Positions 56,873 to 64,000 of a stretch of DNA of 64,000 nucleotides are shown one piece after another; positions within the stretch are counted from its first letter, which is position 1, and every line of letters begins with the position of its first letter. The notes beneath the pieces were generated by a model. The model was not told the origin of the DNA. It ran no database searches and saw nothing but the letters and a program-made list of their open reading frames with translations. The position numbers and the translations under genes are program-made. Source of the stretch: an uncultured Erythrobacter sp. (GTDB lineage: Bacteria > Pseudomonadota > Alphaproteobacteria > Sphingomonadales > Sphingomonadaceae); contig NZ_CANMPJ010000001.1 in NCBI RefSeq assembly GCF_947499705.1, forward strand, positions 469,501 through 533,500, written 5' to 3'.

Positions 56873-56960
56873 GCCTAGCCACCCGCTCCCTCCACCCTTC
56901 CACCCGGAGCCTACCGGGATACAATCCGGGTGGAAGGGTGGAGGGAGCGGGTGGCTAGGC
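56873..56960. repeat. 35-bp perfect inverted repeat with G-quadruplex motifs
   Basis: Left arm 56873-56907 and right arm 56926-56960 are exact reverse complements over 35 bases, separated by 18 bases. The right arm carries four GGG runs with 3-5 base loops (GGGTGGAAGGGTGGAGGG, then AGCGGG), a canonical G4 pattern, and the left arm has the same on the other strand. It lies between the convergent autotransporter and flavin oxidoreductase genes. Confidence 0.9.
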
Positions 56961-56966
56961 CCAGGC

Positions 56967-58250
56967 CTATGAAGCTCTCGCCTTCATGATCGATTTGTTG
57001 CGTGCGTCCACGATGCGGAATGCCTTGAAGACCGGAAACTGATCGTCAGTCCGTCCTTCGTGACCAAGCATCCAGATCTGCTGATAGAACCAGTAGATAC
57101 CGGCAAAGCCGTTGATCGCCTTCATCATCTGCAGGCTCTTCAGGAACCCCAACCAATTGGGGATCAGATCGAGGTCGTCTTCGTAGCGGGGCAGCGTTTC
57201 AAGCCCTTCCAGTAATTGCTTGGGGGCATCGGTCATGACGCATAGAGGCCTGCCAAGACCAACCACGTCTGCAGCTCCAATCTCTACCGCCTGCTCCATC
57301 GCTGCACGGGTGCGAAAGCCGCCCGTAACCATCAGCGGAACATCGACCTCCGCCTGCATCGCCTTGGCAAAGTCCACAAAATACGCCTCTCTCGCGGCTG
57401 TAGAGGGTGCGACATTCTGGGCCTCTTCGGCTTCCATGCCTTCAACACCCATCAACTTCGGCTGCTCGTATGTGCCGCCCGAAATTTCGATGAGATCGAC
57501 CGAGGCTTCTTCAAGCCATTTGACCACGCTTAGGCTGTCTTCGAAATCGAAGCCGCCTTTCTGGAAGTCGGCGCTGTTGAGCTTGACCGAGATCGGGAAG
57601 CTCGGTCCAACGGCAGCCCGGACCGCACTCACCACTTCGAGCAGGATGCGTGCGCGGTTCTTGAGGCTGCCACCATACTCGTCGGTCCGCAGGTTCACGC
57701 GCGGGCTGAGGAATTGCGAGATCAAATAGCCATGTGCGGCGTGGACCTGCACGCCAGTGAAACCAGCGCCCTGACAGGCTTTCGCGGCAATTGCCCAGCG
57801 CTGCACGAGCTCCGCGATCTCGTCTATGGTCAGCGGTGTAGGCTTGCCAAATTGCCCGCCTGGCAAGGCGAGCGCGACATCTGACGAGGATTTGGGGTTG
57901 GGATTGACCAGCTTCTGGGTTTGCCGCCCCCCATGACTGATCTGCGCCCAAAGATGATTGCCATTGCGCGTCCCGGCCTCGGCCCAGCCTTTCAGCCGAG
58001 CGGCCATGTCGGCGTCCGGCTCGCGATCAATCACGACATTGCCGGGCCGTTCCAGATGATCCTTATCGATGATGACATTGCCGGTGAGCAGCATCCCCGC
58101 GCCGCCATCGGACCAGATGCCATAGAGCCGCTCAAGCTCGGGCGTCGGACGGCCATCGGGCGTTGCCAGCCCTTCGGTCATCGCCGCCTTGGAGATGCGG
58201 TTGGGTAGCACAGCACCGCAGGGGAGGGTCAGTGGTTGATGGAGGCTCAC
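56967..58250 (-). CDS. NADH:flavin oxidoreductase/old yellow enzyme family protein
   Basis: A 427-residue TIM-barrel FMN enzyme. N-terminal LPCGAVLPNRISKAAMTEGLA, HLWAQISHGGRQ near residue 100, GVQVHAAHGYLISQFLSPRVNLRTDEYGG near 165-200 and VTGGFRTRAAMEQAVEIGAADVVGLGRPL near 308 are OYE-family signatures. Substrate is unknown; no Fe-S cysteine set is visible, so it is the short form. The start is GTG with AGGA 6 bases upstream. The 58251-58384 divergent gap shows nothing clear. Confidence 0.9.
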   Translation of the reverse strand: MSLHQPLTLPCGAVLPNRISKAAMTEGLATPDGRPTPELERLYGIWSDGGAGMLLTGNVIIDKDHLERPGNVVIDREPDADMAARLKGWAEAGTRNGNHLWAQISHGGRQTQKLVNPNPKSSSDVALALPGGQFGKPTPLTIDEIAELVQRWAIAAKACQGAGFTGVQVHAAHGYLISQFLSPRVNLRTDEYGGSLKNRARILLEVVSAVRAAVGPSFPISVKLNSADFQKGGFDFEDSLSVVKWLEEASVDLIEISGGTYEQPKLMGVEGMEAEEAQNVAPSTAAREAYFVDFAKAMQAEVDVPLMVTGGFRTRAAMEQAVEIGAADVVGLGRPLCVMTDAPKQLLEGLETLPRYEDDLDLIPNWLGFLKSLQMMKAINGFAGIYWFYQQIWMLGHEGRTDDQFPVFKAFRIVDARNKSIMKARAS

Positions 58251-58384
58251 AGTTTTTCCTCAAGTAGATTGCTATTTGCAACTGATGTAGCGAACGAAAT
58301 GTCGTCTGACCAGTCTCTCACCCAATTGACAGGGGAGCACGGGCCTCACCATACCTGCAAGAACATCGGGGAGCCTGTACGCCT

Positions 58385-59752
58385 ATGAGTATTGTCGCGT
58401 TTTTCGCTGCCGCATTGGCGCTGTCAGCGCCGGCGATGAAAGCCGAGGATCCAGGACCACTGATCCTTCCGATGACCGACACAGAGCAGGCCGCGCCGGA
58501 CATGCCGCCGATCCTGCCAATGCGCGATCGGGCAGACGTCATTGATCGCATCCTGGCAGAACGGCTCGAGACGATCATCCCCGCTATCATGCATGAGCAG
58601 GGCGTCGATCTGTGGCTGCTGATGTCGCGCGAATACTTTGAGGAGCCTGTGGTCGAATCCATGCTCGACGCGCGCAGCATGAGCGCGCGGCGGCGCACGA
58701 TCCTGATTTTCCATGACCCAGGCGAAGGCCAGCCGGTCGAACGGCTGACGGTCAGTCGCTATGGCCTTGCCGGGCTATTCGAGCCCTCTTGGGACCCGGA
58801 CGATCAACCCGACCAATGGCAGGCTGTGGCGGACATCATTGCCGCGCGTGATCCGGCGACAATCGCGGTCAACTTCTCGGACATCACGGCGTTCGGCGAC
58901 GGCATGACGCTGAGCCAGTACCGGGCCATGTCAGCCAATCTGCCTGAGCAATACCGCGACCGTATCGTCTCGGGAGAGACACTGGCTGTACGTTGGCTCG
59001 AAAGCCGGACACCCTCAGAACTGGAGATATACCCCGGCATCGTTCGGATTGCGCATGCGTTGATCGGACGCGCCTTCTCGCGCGAGGTCATTACGCCCGG
59101 CGTGACTACCGCAGCTGACGTGCAGTGGTGGTATCGCGAGGAATTGGCGCGGCTCGGGCTCACCCCGTGGTTCCATCCTTCAATCGGCATTCAGCGCGAG
59201 GGCAGCGACGGTATGCTGCGCGGGGATACGGTGATCATGCCGGGCGATTTGCTGTGGACCGATTTCGGGATCACCTATCTGCGCCTGAGCACCGACACAC
59301 AGCATCTCGCCTATGTCCTGAAGCCCGGCGAAACCCAGGCGCCCGAAGGCTTGAGGCGCGGGCTCGCGGCTACCAATAGGGTTCAGGATATTCTGATCGA
59401 TTCGTTCAAGACGGACGTCAGCGGCAACGAAGTGCTCGCCGATGCGCGCGCGAAGGCGCTGGCAGAAGGACTCGACCCGTCGATCTATTCACATCCCATC
59501 GGTACGCATGGCCATGGTGCGGGATCGGCGATCGGGTTCTGGGACAACCAAGGCAACGATCCGCGCGCAGAATACCTGATAAGATCAGGCACGACCTGGT
59601 CGATCGAGCTGACTTCATACAGTGCAGTGCCGGAATGGGGTGGGCAGAGGGTCGACTTCCGTTCCGAGGAAGACGCCTGGTTCGATGGGCAGACGGTGCG
59701 GTTTCTCGACGGGCGGCAAACCGAGCTGACTTTGATCCCATCTGGCCAATAG
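58385..59752 (+). CDS. Exported M24 family metallopeptidase (Xaa-Pro aminopeptidase-like)
   Basis: A 455-residue protein with a signal peptide (about residues 1-20, FFAAALALSAPAMKA) and a pita-bread metallopeptidase fold in the C-terminal half. Probable metal ligands are Asp in LWTDFG, Asp in LSTDTQ, His in GTHGHG, Glu in SIELTS and Glu in RSEED. GGGGAG precedes the ATG. Being exported, it probably works on periplasmic peptides. A dispersed repeat follows 14 bases after its stop. Confidence 0.88.
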   Translation: MSIVAFFAAALALSAPAMKAEDPGPLILPMTDTEQAAPDMPPILPMRDRADVIDRILAERLETIIPAIMHEQGVDLWLLMSREYFEEPVVESMLDARSMSARRRTILIFHDPGEGQPVERLTVSRYGLAGLFEPSWDPDDQPDQWQAVADIIAARDPATIAVNFSDITAFGDGMTLSQYRAMSANLPEQYRDRIVSGETLAVRWLESRTPSELEIYPGIVRIAHALIGRAFSREVITPGVTTAADVQWWYREELARLGLTPWFHPSIGIQREGSDGMLRGDTVIMPGDLLWTDFGITYLRLSTDTQHLAYVLKPGETQAPEGLRRGLAATNRVQDILIDSFKTDVSGNEVLADARAKALAEGLDPSIYSHPIGTHGHGAGSAIGFWDNQGNDPRAEYLIRSGTTWSIELTSYSAVPEWGGQRVDFRSEEDAWFDGQTVRFLDGRQTELTLIPSGQ

Positions 59753-59765
59753 GAGCATCTGAAGA

Positions 59766-59904
59766 AATCGGCTGCAAAGCAGCCGCTAGGTCGGAGCCGA
59801 AGTCGAAGACGCAGGCGTGCAAAGCACACCTGTAGACCGCCCGCAGCGATGCGGCCTTCAGGTCGCATGAGCGAGGAGATCGCACTCGCGGATGCGAGTG
59901 CGGA
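59766..59904 (-). repeat. Dispersed structured intergenic repeat, copy C
   Basis: Read on the minus strand, this matches copy A: hairpin CGCACTCGC/GCGAGTGCG around loop ATCC (59881-59902), a CAGGTGTGC-TTT-GCACGCCTG hairpin, CTGCGTCTTCG and a final CGGCTGC-TTT-GCAGCCG hairpin. Compared with copy A the first stem has changed on both sides so that pairing is kept. The remaining 59905-59928 and 60005-60165 stretches show nothing recognised. Confidence 0.7.
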
Positions 59905-59928
59905 AAACAAAAAACCAAATCGAAGATT

Positions 59929-60004
59929 TGGTGCCGGCTGCAGGAGTCGAACCCGCGGCCTGATGATTACAAATCAACTGCTCTACCAACTGAGCTAAGC
60001 CGGC
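59929..60004 (-). tRNA. tRNA-Thr (anticodon TGT)
   Basis: A full cloverleaf of 76 bases is visible on the minus strand: acceptor stem GCCGGCT/AGCCGGC, D-loop GCTCAGTTGGTAGAGC, anticodon stem-loop with TGT, T-loop GTTCGAGTCC, and an encoded CCA end at 59929-59931. Confidence 0.96.
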
Positions 60005-60165
60005 CCATTGAGCGCCAAAAGCGCTGCGCAGCGCCCGCTAGCCGCAAAACGTATCCATTGTCCAGACTTCGTCGAGCTTTCTTTGCGATCTGTCGAGCAT
60101 CGACGGGGGTCTGCTTGCGATAGAAGTGCATTTGAACAAGGATGAGGCAGATCAAGGGACGGAAC

Positions 60166-60567
60166 ATGGACGAAAGCACACATCAGCAAATGCTGTTCGA
60201 GGCGAACCGGAAATCGGTGGCCGCGACATATCTCCTGTGGTTCTTCGTTGGCGTATTTGGTGCTCACCGTTTCTACGCTGGCAGCAAGAAGACCGGATTG
60301 ATCCAGCTGGCGTTGCTGTTCTCGGTGATTGGTTGGCTCGTCCTGATCCCCTGGCTGCTCGCCGACCTGTTTCTGATTCCCGGTATGGTGCGCGACCGGA
60401 ATATGGAGCTGATCGAAGAGATCACTTACGACCCTGCGCGGGAGGCCGAAGAACGGTTGAGCAATCCGAAAACACTTGAGGATCGCAAACGCGCGGAGAT
60501 GCTTGAGGACCTGCGCCGGACCGGATTTAGCCGCAACCGTCTGGACGTATCGCGCCTGGAGCGTTGA
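60166..60567 (+). CDS. TM2 domain-containing protein
   Basis: A 133-residue protein with the TM2 core: two membrane helices separated by a short loop (about residues 18-65), including AATYLLWFFVGVFGAHRFYAGSKKTGLIQLALLF and GWLVLIPWLLADLFLIPGMV. The DRF-like motif (AHRFY) is typical. A charged helical C-terminus follows. The function is unknown. The start was set at 60166 (MDESTHQQM) with AAGGGA upstream. Confidence 0.88.
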   Translation: MDESTHQQMLFEANRKSVAATYLLWFFVGVFGAHRFYAGSKKTGLIQLALLFSVIGWLVLIPWLLADLFLIPGMVRDRNMELIEEITYDPAREAEERLSNPKTLEDRKRAEMLEDLRRTGFSRNRLDVSRLER

Positions 60568-60594
60568 AATCCTGACTTCTGCCGCAGGCGGGGA

Positions 60595-61494
60595 CTACAG
60601 CGCCCCGAACGTCCACCCTTCCGTGTAAGCAATCTGTGCGGTCAGACAGCGCGGCTCCCATCGTTCAGGCTCTGGCGCGACTTTTCGCAGCCATGCAGCC
60701 GTAAGCAGCGCATCGGAGGAATGGTCGTCGACCTCGCCGATCCGGTCTACGGGTGGGCAATCGAGCACCGACAGCGCTGAATTCAAGTCCTCGAAAGTCA
60801 GCAGCTTGGTCCGGCCACCCAGCGCCGCCGTCTCCTTTGAAGCGAGCCCGGTGTAGATTTCGACGATCATCGATCCACCTTGGGTGATCCGTTTCTCGGG
60901 GATCGGGTCCATTGGCCAGACCGGCACGTGGCCCCGCAATTGGTGGAGCATCCGCATGCCGGTGAGCGAGCTTTTGCCGACCTGAGCCGCTCCAACGAGG
61001 TTGAAATTGCTCACCGGACGACATTTCTGCGCGCGCTGCGCAGTCTCGGCTTCGCGGAACCGTCCTTCTCGGCTGATCGCGCCCGGCAGGTGAAAGTGGT
61101 CGCCGACATTGTCGCGGCTATGGCGGAAATACCGCGTTGCCTGCGGGTGGCTGAGGAACCTGTTTGCGCCAAGATGCGGCTCGTCACCGCAGATATCATC
61201 GATCAACGCCCAAAGCTGTTTGGCGTTCTTCGGGCTGGCCTCCCAACCAGGGAAATAGGCACCGCAATCCTCGAACGGCAGACTGATGCCGAGATCCATG
61301 CCGACCAGCGAGTTGGCAGGCAGTTCGTCGCGCAAGATGTCGCGCACTTCGGTCCGCGAGAAGCCGCGGTCTGGCGGCTCTACCAGCACGGGCGGCCCGC
61401 CTTTGGCCTCGGCGATGGCGATGGCAATCCCCTTATGCCGTTCGCCTTTGGCACCCGACCAATCGATCGCAACGAAATGGTCGAATTCTCGCAT
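60595..61494 (-). CDS. Putative RNase H-like fold protein, uncharacterised
   Basis: A 299-residue protein with HFVAIDWSGAKGERHKGIAIAIAEA at the N-terminus and an acidic VGMDLGISLPF near residue 65, a DDHSSDALLTAAWLRKVA segment near 262: Asp residues at the places expected for an RNase H-like fold (DUF429-type). Catalysis is not established. ATG at 61494 shares one base with the stop of the upstream gene, suggesting coupling. Confidence 0.75.
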   Translation of the reverse strand: MREFDHFVAIDWSGAKGERHKGIAIAIAEAKGGPPVLVEPPDRGFSRTEVRDILRDELPANSLVGMDLGISLPFEDCGAYFPGWEASPKNAKQLWALIDDICGDEPHLGANRFLSHPQATRYFRHSRDNVGDHFHLPGAISREGRFREAETAQRAQKCRPVSNFNLVGAAQVGKSSLTGMRMLHQLRGHVPVWPMDPIPEKRITQGGSMIVEIYTGLASKETAALGGRTKLLTFEDLNSALSVLDCPPVDRIGEVDDHSSDALLTAAWLRKVAPEPERWEPRCLTAQIAYTEGWTFGAL

Positions 61495-62213
61495 CAATAG
61501 GTCGGGCAGGTGTTGCCGCTCGTCACGACCCAGCCGGTAGCCGAGCCAGAGACGAAGGTGTCGCGCTCATATTGCGAAAGGTCCTCCCAATCCTCGATCC
61601 GATCAAACGGAATTCCGGAAATGTGCAGGCAATCATCGCCTTCCCAGCGGTCGATCCGCCAGTCGGCCATCATCGGCATCGTCGAAGTCAAGTAAATCGG
61701 CTTGAGACCGTTTGCGTAGACGTACCAGACGCCAAAGCCTTCCAGCCCACCATATCCCGATTCCGACGATTGTAGTGCAGCCATCCTGAAACCTTCGGGA
61801 GAGAATGAAGGACGTGTGCCAGTGTCCAGAACCGTACCCGTTCCCGCCCGGTCGATCAGAGTGTAGCCGAACGCCTCATAGCCAATCCAGTTGAAGCCGA
61901 TGAAGCGGTCTTTGAGGATATCGAAATCCTTGCCTTCGAACTTCCAGCTGAGATTGACGCACTCGGTCGTCCCGGCGTTGGTCGCGACAGCCATCCAATT
62001 ATCCGAAGCGGCGGCGAATTCGTTCCATTCTTTTGGGAGATCGAACGACTTCTCGCTATCCCATTCGAAATCGAGCTCCTCCTGCGGAATCGCGTCGCAA
62101 TAGGCCATCGAAGGCGCAGGATCGGGATGGGCCAGCGCGGGGGCGGCAATGCCAAGCACTGCCGAAGCCGCTACGACTTTCCACGCAGCTCGGATCGTCT
62201 CTTGTCCCACCAT
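61494..62213 (-). CDS. Exported protein, uncharacterised
   Basis: A 239-residue protein with a signal peptide (about residues 1-28, AASAVLGIAAPALAH) and a mature part rich in Trp, Asp and Gly (YCDAIPQEELDFEWDSEKSFDLPKEW, YGGLEGFGVWYVYANGLKPIYLTSTMP). Three or four cysteines might form disulfides. No family is recognised. The gene starts inside the 3' end of rarA, a 43-base overlap on the same strand. Confidence 0.78.
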   Translation of the reverse strand: MVGQETIRAAWKVVAASAVLGIAAPALAHPDPAPSMAYCDAIPQEELDFEWDSEKSFDLPKEWNEFAAASDNWMAVATNAGTTECVNLSWKFEGKDFDILKDRFIGFNWIGYEAFGYTLIDRAGTGTVLDTGTRPSFSPEGFRMAALQSSESGYGGLEGFGVWYVYANGLKPIYLTSTMPMMADWRIDRWEGDDCLHISGIPFDRIEDWEDLSQYERDTFVSGSATGWVVTSGNTCPTY

Positions 62214-63496
62214 TGCATTCGCTCCCTGACCTTACGCTCGAACCCGCGTTCTACCGGCTCGTAGTAGCTCTGCGGCTCCATCCCCTCGGGCCAGTAATTG
62301 TCGCCCGAAAAACCGTCTTCGGCATTGTGATCGTAGGCATAGCCTTCGCCATAGCCAATATCTTTCATCAACTTGGTGGGGGCGTTGAGGATGTTGGCAG
62401 GCGGCATCAGGCTGCCGGTTTCGCGCGCCGATTTGAAGGCAGACTTTTGCGCGGCATAGGCAGCGTTCGATTTGGGTGCAGTGGCCAGATAAAGGCAGGC
62501 TTGCACAATAGCGAGCTCGCCTTCGGGGCTGCCGAGGAACTCATAGGCGTCTTTGGCGGCGAGGCATTGGGTGAGCGCCTGCGGATCGGCTAGTCCAATA
62601 TCCTCGCTGGCGAAGCGGACGAGGCGGCGCAGCACGTAGAGTGGTTCCTCTCCGGCGGTCAGCATGCGAGCCATGTAATAGAGCGCCGCTTGCGGATCGC
62701 TCCCGCGCAGCGACTTATGCAGCGCGCTGATCAGGTTGTAGTGTCCGTCGCGATCCTTGTCATAGACGGCGACACGGCGTTGCAGGAACTGGCCGAGGCC
62801 AGCGGGATCGAGCGGCTCGGTGAGTTTGGCGTTGTAGAGCGTCTCGGCCTGACCAAGCAGGAATCTGCCGTCGCCATCCGCAGATGCGATCAGGGCAGCG
62901 CGGGCATCTTCGTCGAGGGGCAGGGGGCCTTCTAACTCCTCTCCGCGAGCAAGCAGCGCTTCCAACGCAGCATGATCGAGCCGTTCGAGGATTAGAACCT
63001 GCGCGCGGCTAAGCAGAGCAGCATTCAGCGCGAAGCTGGGGTTCTCGGTGGTGGCACCAACCAAGGTCACCGTGCCGCGCTCCACGAATGGCAGAAACCC
63101 ATCCTGTTGCGCCCGGTTGAAGCGGTGGATCTCATCCACGAATAGCAGCGTTCGCTGGCCTGCCTGCGCCATCTTGTCCGCTTCGGCAAAAGCCTTCTTG
63201 AGATCAGCCACGCCAGAAAATACTGCGCTAATGGAAGTGAAGCGCATGCCAACGCTGTCGGCGAGCAGGCGCGCAATACTGGTCTTGCCGGTGCCTGGTG
63301 GTCCCCACAGGATCATGCTCGATAGCTTGCCCGCCGCCACCATTCTGCCAATCGCACCTTCGGGGCCGGTCAGATGTTCCTGGCCGATCACCTCGGACAG
63401 ATCGCGCGGGCGCAGGCGATCCGCCAAGGGCGCATCCTCTAGTGCTGCATCCCTGCGCGAGGGCGCAGGGGCGTCTTCTCCAAACAGGTCTGCCAT
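62171..63496 (-). CDS. rarA: Replication-associated recombination protein A (MgsA/RarA AAA ATPase)
   Basis: A 441-residue clamp-loader-like AAA+ protein acting at stalled forks. DRLRPRDLSEVIGQEHL is the N-terminal signature, Walker A GPPGTGKTSIARLLAD near residue 57, Walker B LLFVDEIHRFN near 108, and the C-terminal tetramerisation part contains ALYYMARMLTAGEEPLYVLRRLVRFASEDIG near 272. Length is typical. The start at 63496 (MADLFGEDAP) is preferred to the TTG/ATG at 63508. Confidence 0.95.
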   Translation of the reverse strand: MADLFGEDAPAPSRRDAALEDAPLADRLRPRDLSEVIGQEHLTGPEGAIGRMVAAGKLSSMILWGPPGTGKTSIARLLADSVGMRFTSISAVFSGVADLKKAFAEADKMAQAGQRTLLFVDEIHRFNRAQQDGFLPFVERGTVTLVGATTENPSFALNAALLSRAQVLILERLDHAALEALLARGEELEGPLPLDEDARAALIASADGDGRFLLGQAETLYNAKLTEPLDPAGLGQFLQRRVAVYDKDRDGHYNLISALHKSLRGSDPQAALYYMARMLTAGEEPLYVLRRLVRFASEDIGLADPQALTQCLAAKDAYEFLGSPEGELAIVQACLYLATAPKSNAAYAAQKSAFKSARETGSLMPPANILNAPTKLMKDIGYGEGYAYDHNAEDGFSGDNYWPEGMEPQSYYEPVERGFERKVRERMQWWDKRRSELRGKS

Positions 63497-63564
63497 TCGT
63501 CGGATCAAATAGGCGACTGGTCAGAAATTTCCATCGCCCTCCCAAATTCGGGGTTGTATCGAAA

Positions 63565-63597
63565 CATCTGCGATATATCTTAGTGCTATCGAAGATG
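63565..63597. promoter_or_regulatory. Inverted-repeat operator before the padR-family gene
   Basis: CATCTGCGATA (63565-63575) and TATCGAAGATG (63587-63597) match as inverted repeats at 10 of 11 positions with an 11-base spacer. It lies between divergent rarA and padR-family genes, 28 bases before the latter's ATG. This is the usual place for PadR autoregulation, by inference. Confidence 0.6.
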
Positions 63598-63625
63598 CAT
63601 AGATGCGTTTCTAAAGGAGAGACAG

Positions 63626-64000
63626 ATGACCTGGAACAAAGGCCGTAAATATCGCCGCGGCAATGCGGCGTGGCAAATGTACGGACCGCTGATGGCGGCA
63701 ATGGCCGCTTCCGGCGGAAAGTGGGGATCCGATTGGGGCTCTGGCTGGGGCGACGACATGCGCGATACCATGGGCGGAGGCTCTGGTGGTCGCCGGCGTC
63801 GTCGCGGACGGATGTTCGGCTCCGGAGAGCTGCGACTGGCAATGCTGGCACTGATCGCGGAGGAGCCGCGCCACGGATATGAGCTGATCAAAGCGATCGA
63901 AGACCTTACCGGCGGTGGCTACGCGCCAAGCCCGGGTGCAGTCTATCCAACACTCCAACTGCTTGAAGACGAGGGCAAGATCAAACCCGCGAAGGCCAAA
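63626..64000 (+). CDS. PadR family transcriptional regulator (partial, C-terminus outside window)
   Basis: The visible 125 residues begin MTWNKGRKYRRGN, run through a Gly/Arg/Trp-rich linker of about 55 residues, then the winged-helix domain (FGSGELRLAMLALIAEEPRHGYELIKAIEDLTGGGYAPSPGAVYPTLQLLEDEGKI) typical of PadR repressors. AAGGAGA precedes the ATG at 63626. The frame is open at the right edge. The long basic, glycine-rich N-terminal extension is common in alphaproteobacterial PadR proteins. Confidence 0.92.
   Translation, partial: MTWNKGRKYRRGNAAWQMYGPLMAAMAASGGKWGSDWGSGWGDDMRDTMGGGSGGRRRRRGRMFGSGELRLAMLALIAEEPRHGYELIKAIEDLTGGGYAPSPGAVYPTLQLLEDEGKIKPAKAK

Overview
The window is GC-rich, densely coded DNA that looks like an alphaproteobacterium of the Sphingomonadales, probably Erythrobacteraceae. 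The reasons are the complete, tightly overlapping mraZ-to-ftsZ division/cell-wall cluster, a sulfate-assimilation operon of the alphaproteobacterial type (cobA-DUF2849-cysI-DUF934-cysH), a long acidic FtsZ linker, and outer-membrane families (trimeric and classical autotransporters, TonB receptor) typical of marine and freshwater sphingomonads. The lineage is an inference from gene content. No plasmid, phage, insertion sequence, rRNA or CRISPR array is visible, so this reads as ordinary chromosome with accessory surface genes.

Layout. 1-3.3 kb: the 5' part of an S9 peptidase and a SARP-type DNA-binding domain fused to an alpha/beta hydrolase, both on the minus strand. 3.3-6.5 kb: a divergent trimeric autotransporter adhesin preceded by an array of short direct repeats. 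6.5-10 kb: a DNA glycosylase, a [2Fe-2S] ferredoxin, cysteine synthase, a small membrane protein and a lipoprotein. 10.4-29.6 kb: mraZ, rsmH, ftsL, ftsI, murE, murF, mraY, murD, ftsW, murG, murC, murB, ddl, ftsQ, ftsA, ftsZ. This is the whole route from UDP-MurNAc to lipid II together with the core divisome, mostly joined by 1-8 base overlaps. 29.7-35 kb: a TPR/SPOR protein, a YbjN-domain protein, proC, a Bax-inhibitor-1 family membrane protein and a polyproline lipoprotein. 35.2-37.5 kb: a cobalamin riboswitch and a BtuB-like TonB receptor. 37.5-40.6 kb: obgE, proB and an SDR epimerase. 41.3-41.9 kb: an orphan gene that looks unlike its neighbours. 41.9-45.8 kb: the sulfate/sulfite assimilation operon on the minus strand. 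46-51 kb: minus-strand membrane and sulfur genes (mscS-type channel, metC, sseA). 51.2-56.8 kb: queF and a 1644-residue autotransporter. 56.8-57 kb: a terminator and a 35-bp perfect inverted repeat carrying G-quadruplex motifs. 57-64 kb: an old-yellow-enzyme family protein, an M24 peptidase, tRNA-Thr, a TM2 protein, two uncharacterised proteins, rarA and the start of a padR-family gene.

Three themes connect genes. Cell division and peptidoglycan synthesis form one long operon whose flanks carry cell-cycle-like signals: four GANTC sites upstream of mraZ, a consensus DnaA box before ftsZ, and a hairpin enclosing the murC start codon. Sulfur and cysteine metabolism recurs (cysK, cysH/cysI/cobA, metC, sseA). 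Surface proteins recur (two autotransporters, BtuB).

The observations most worth following are the SARP-hydrolase fusion with a SARP-like repeat array facing an adhesin gene, a dispersed intergenic repeat family with a compensating hairpin (three copies, each just after a stop codon), the 35-bp G4-bearing inverted repeat, and the murC start-codon hairpin.
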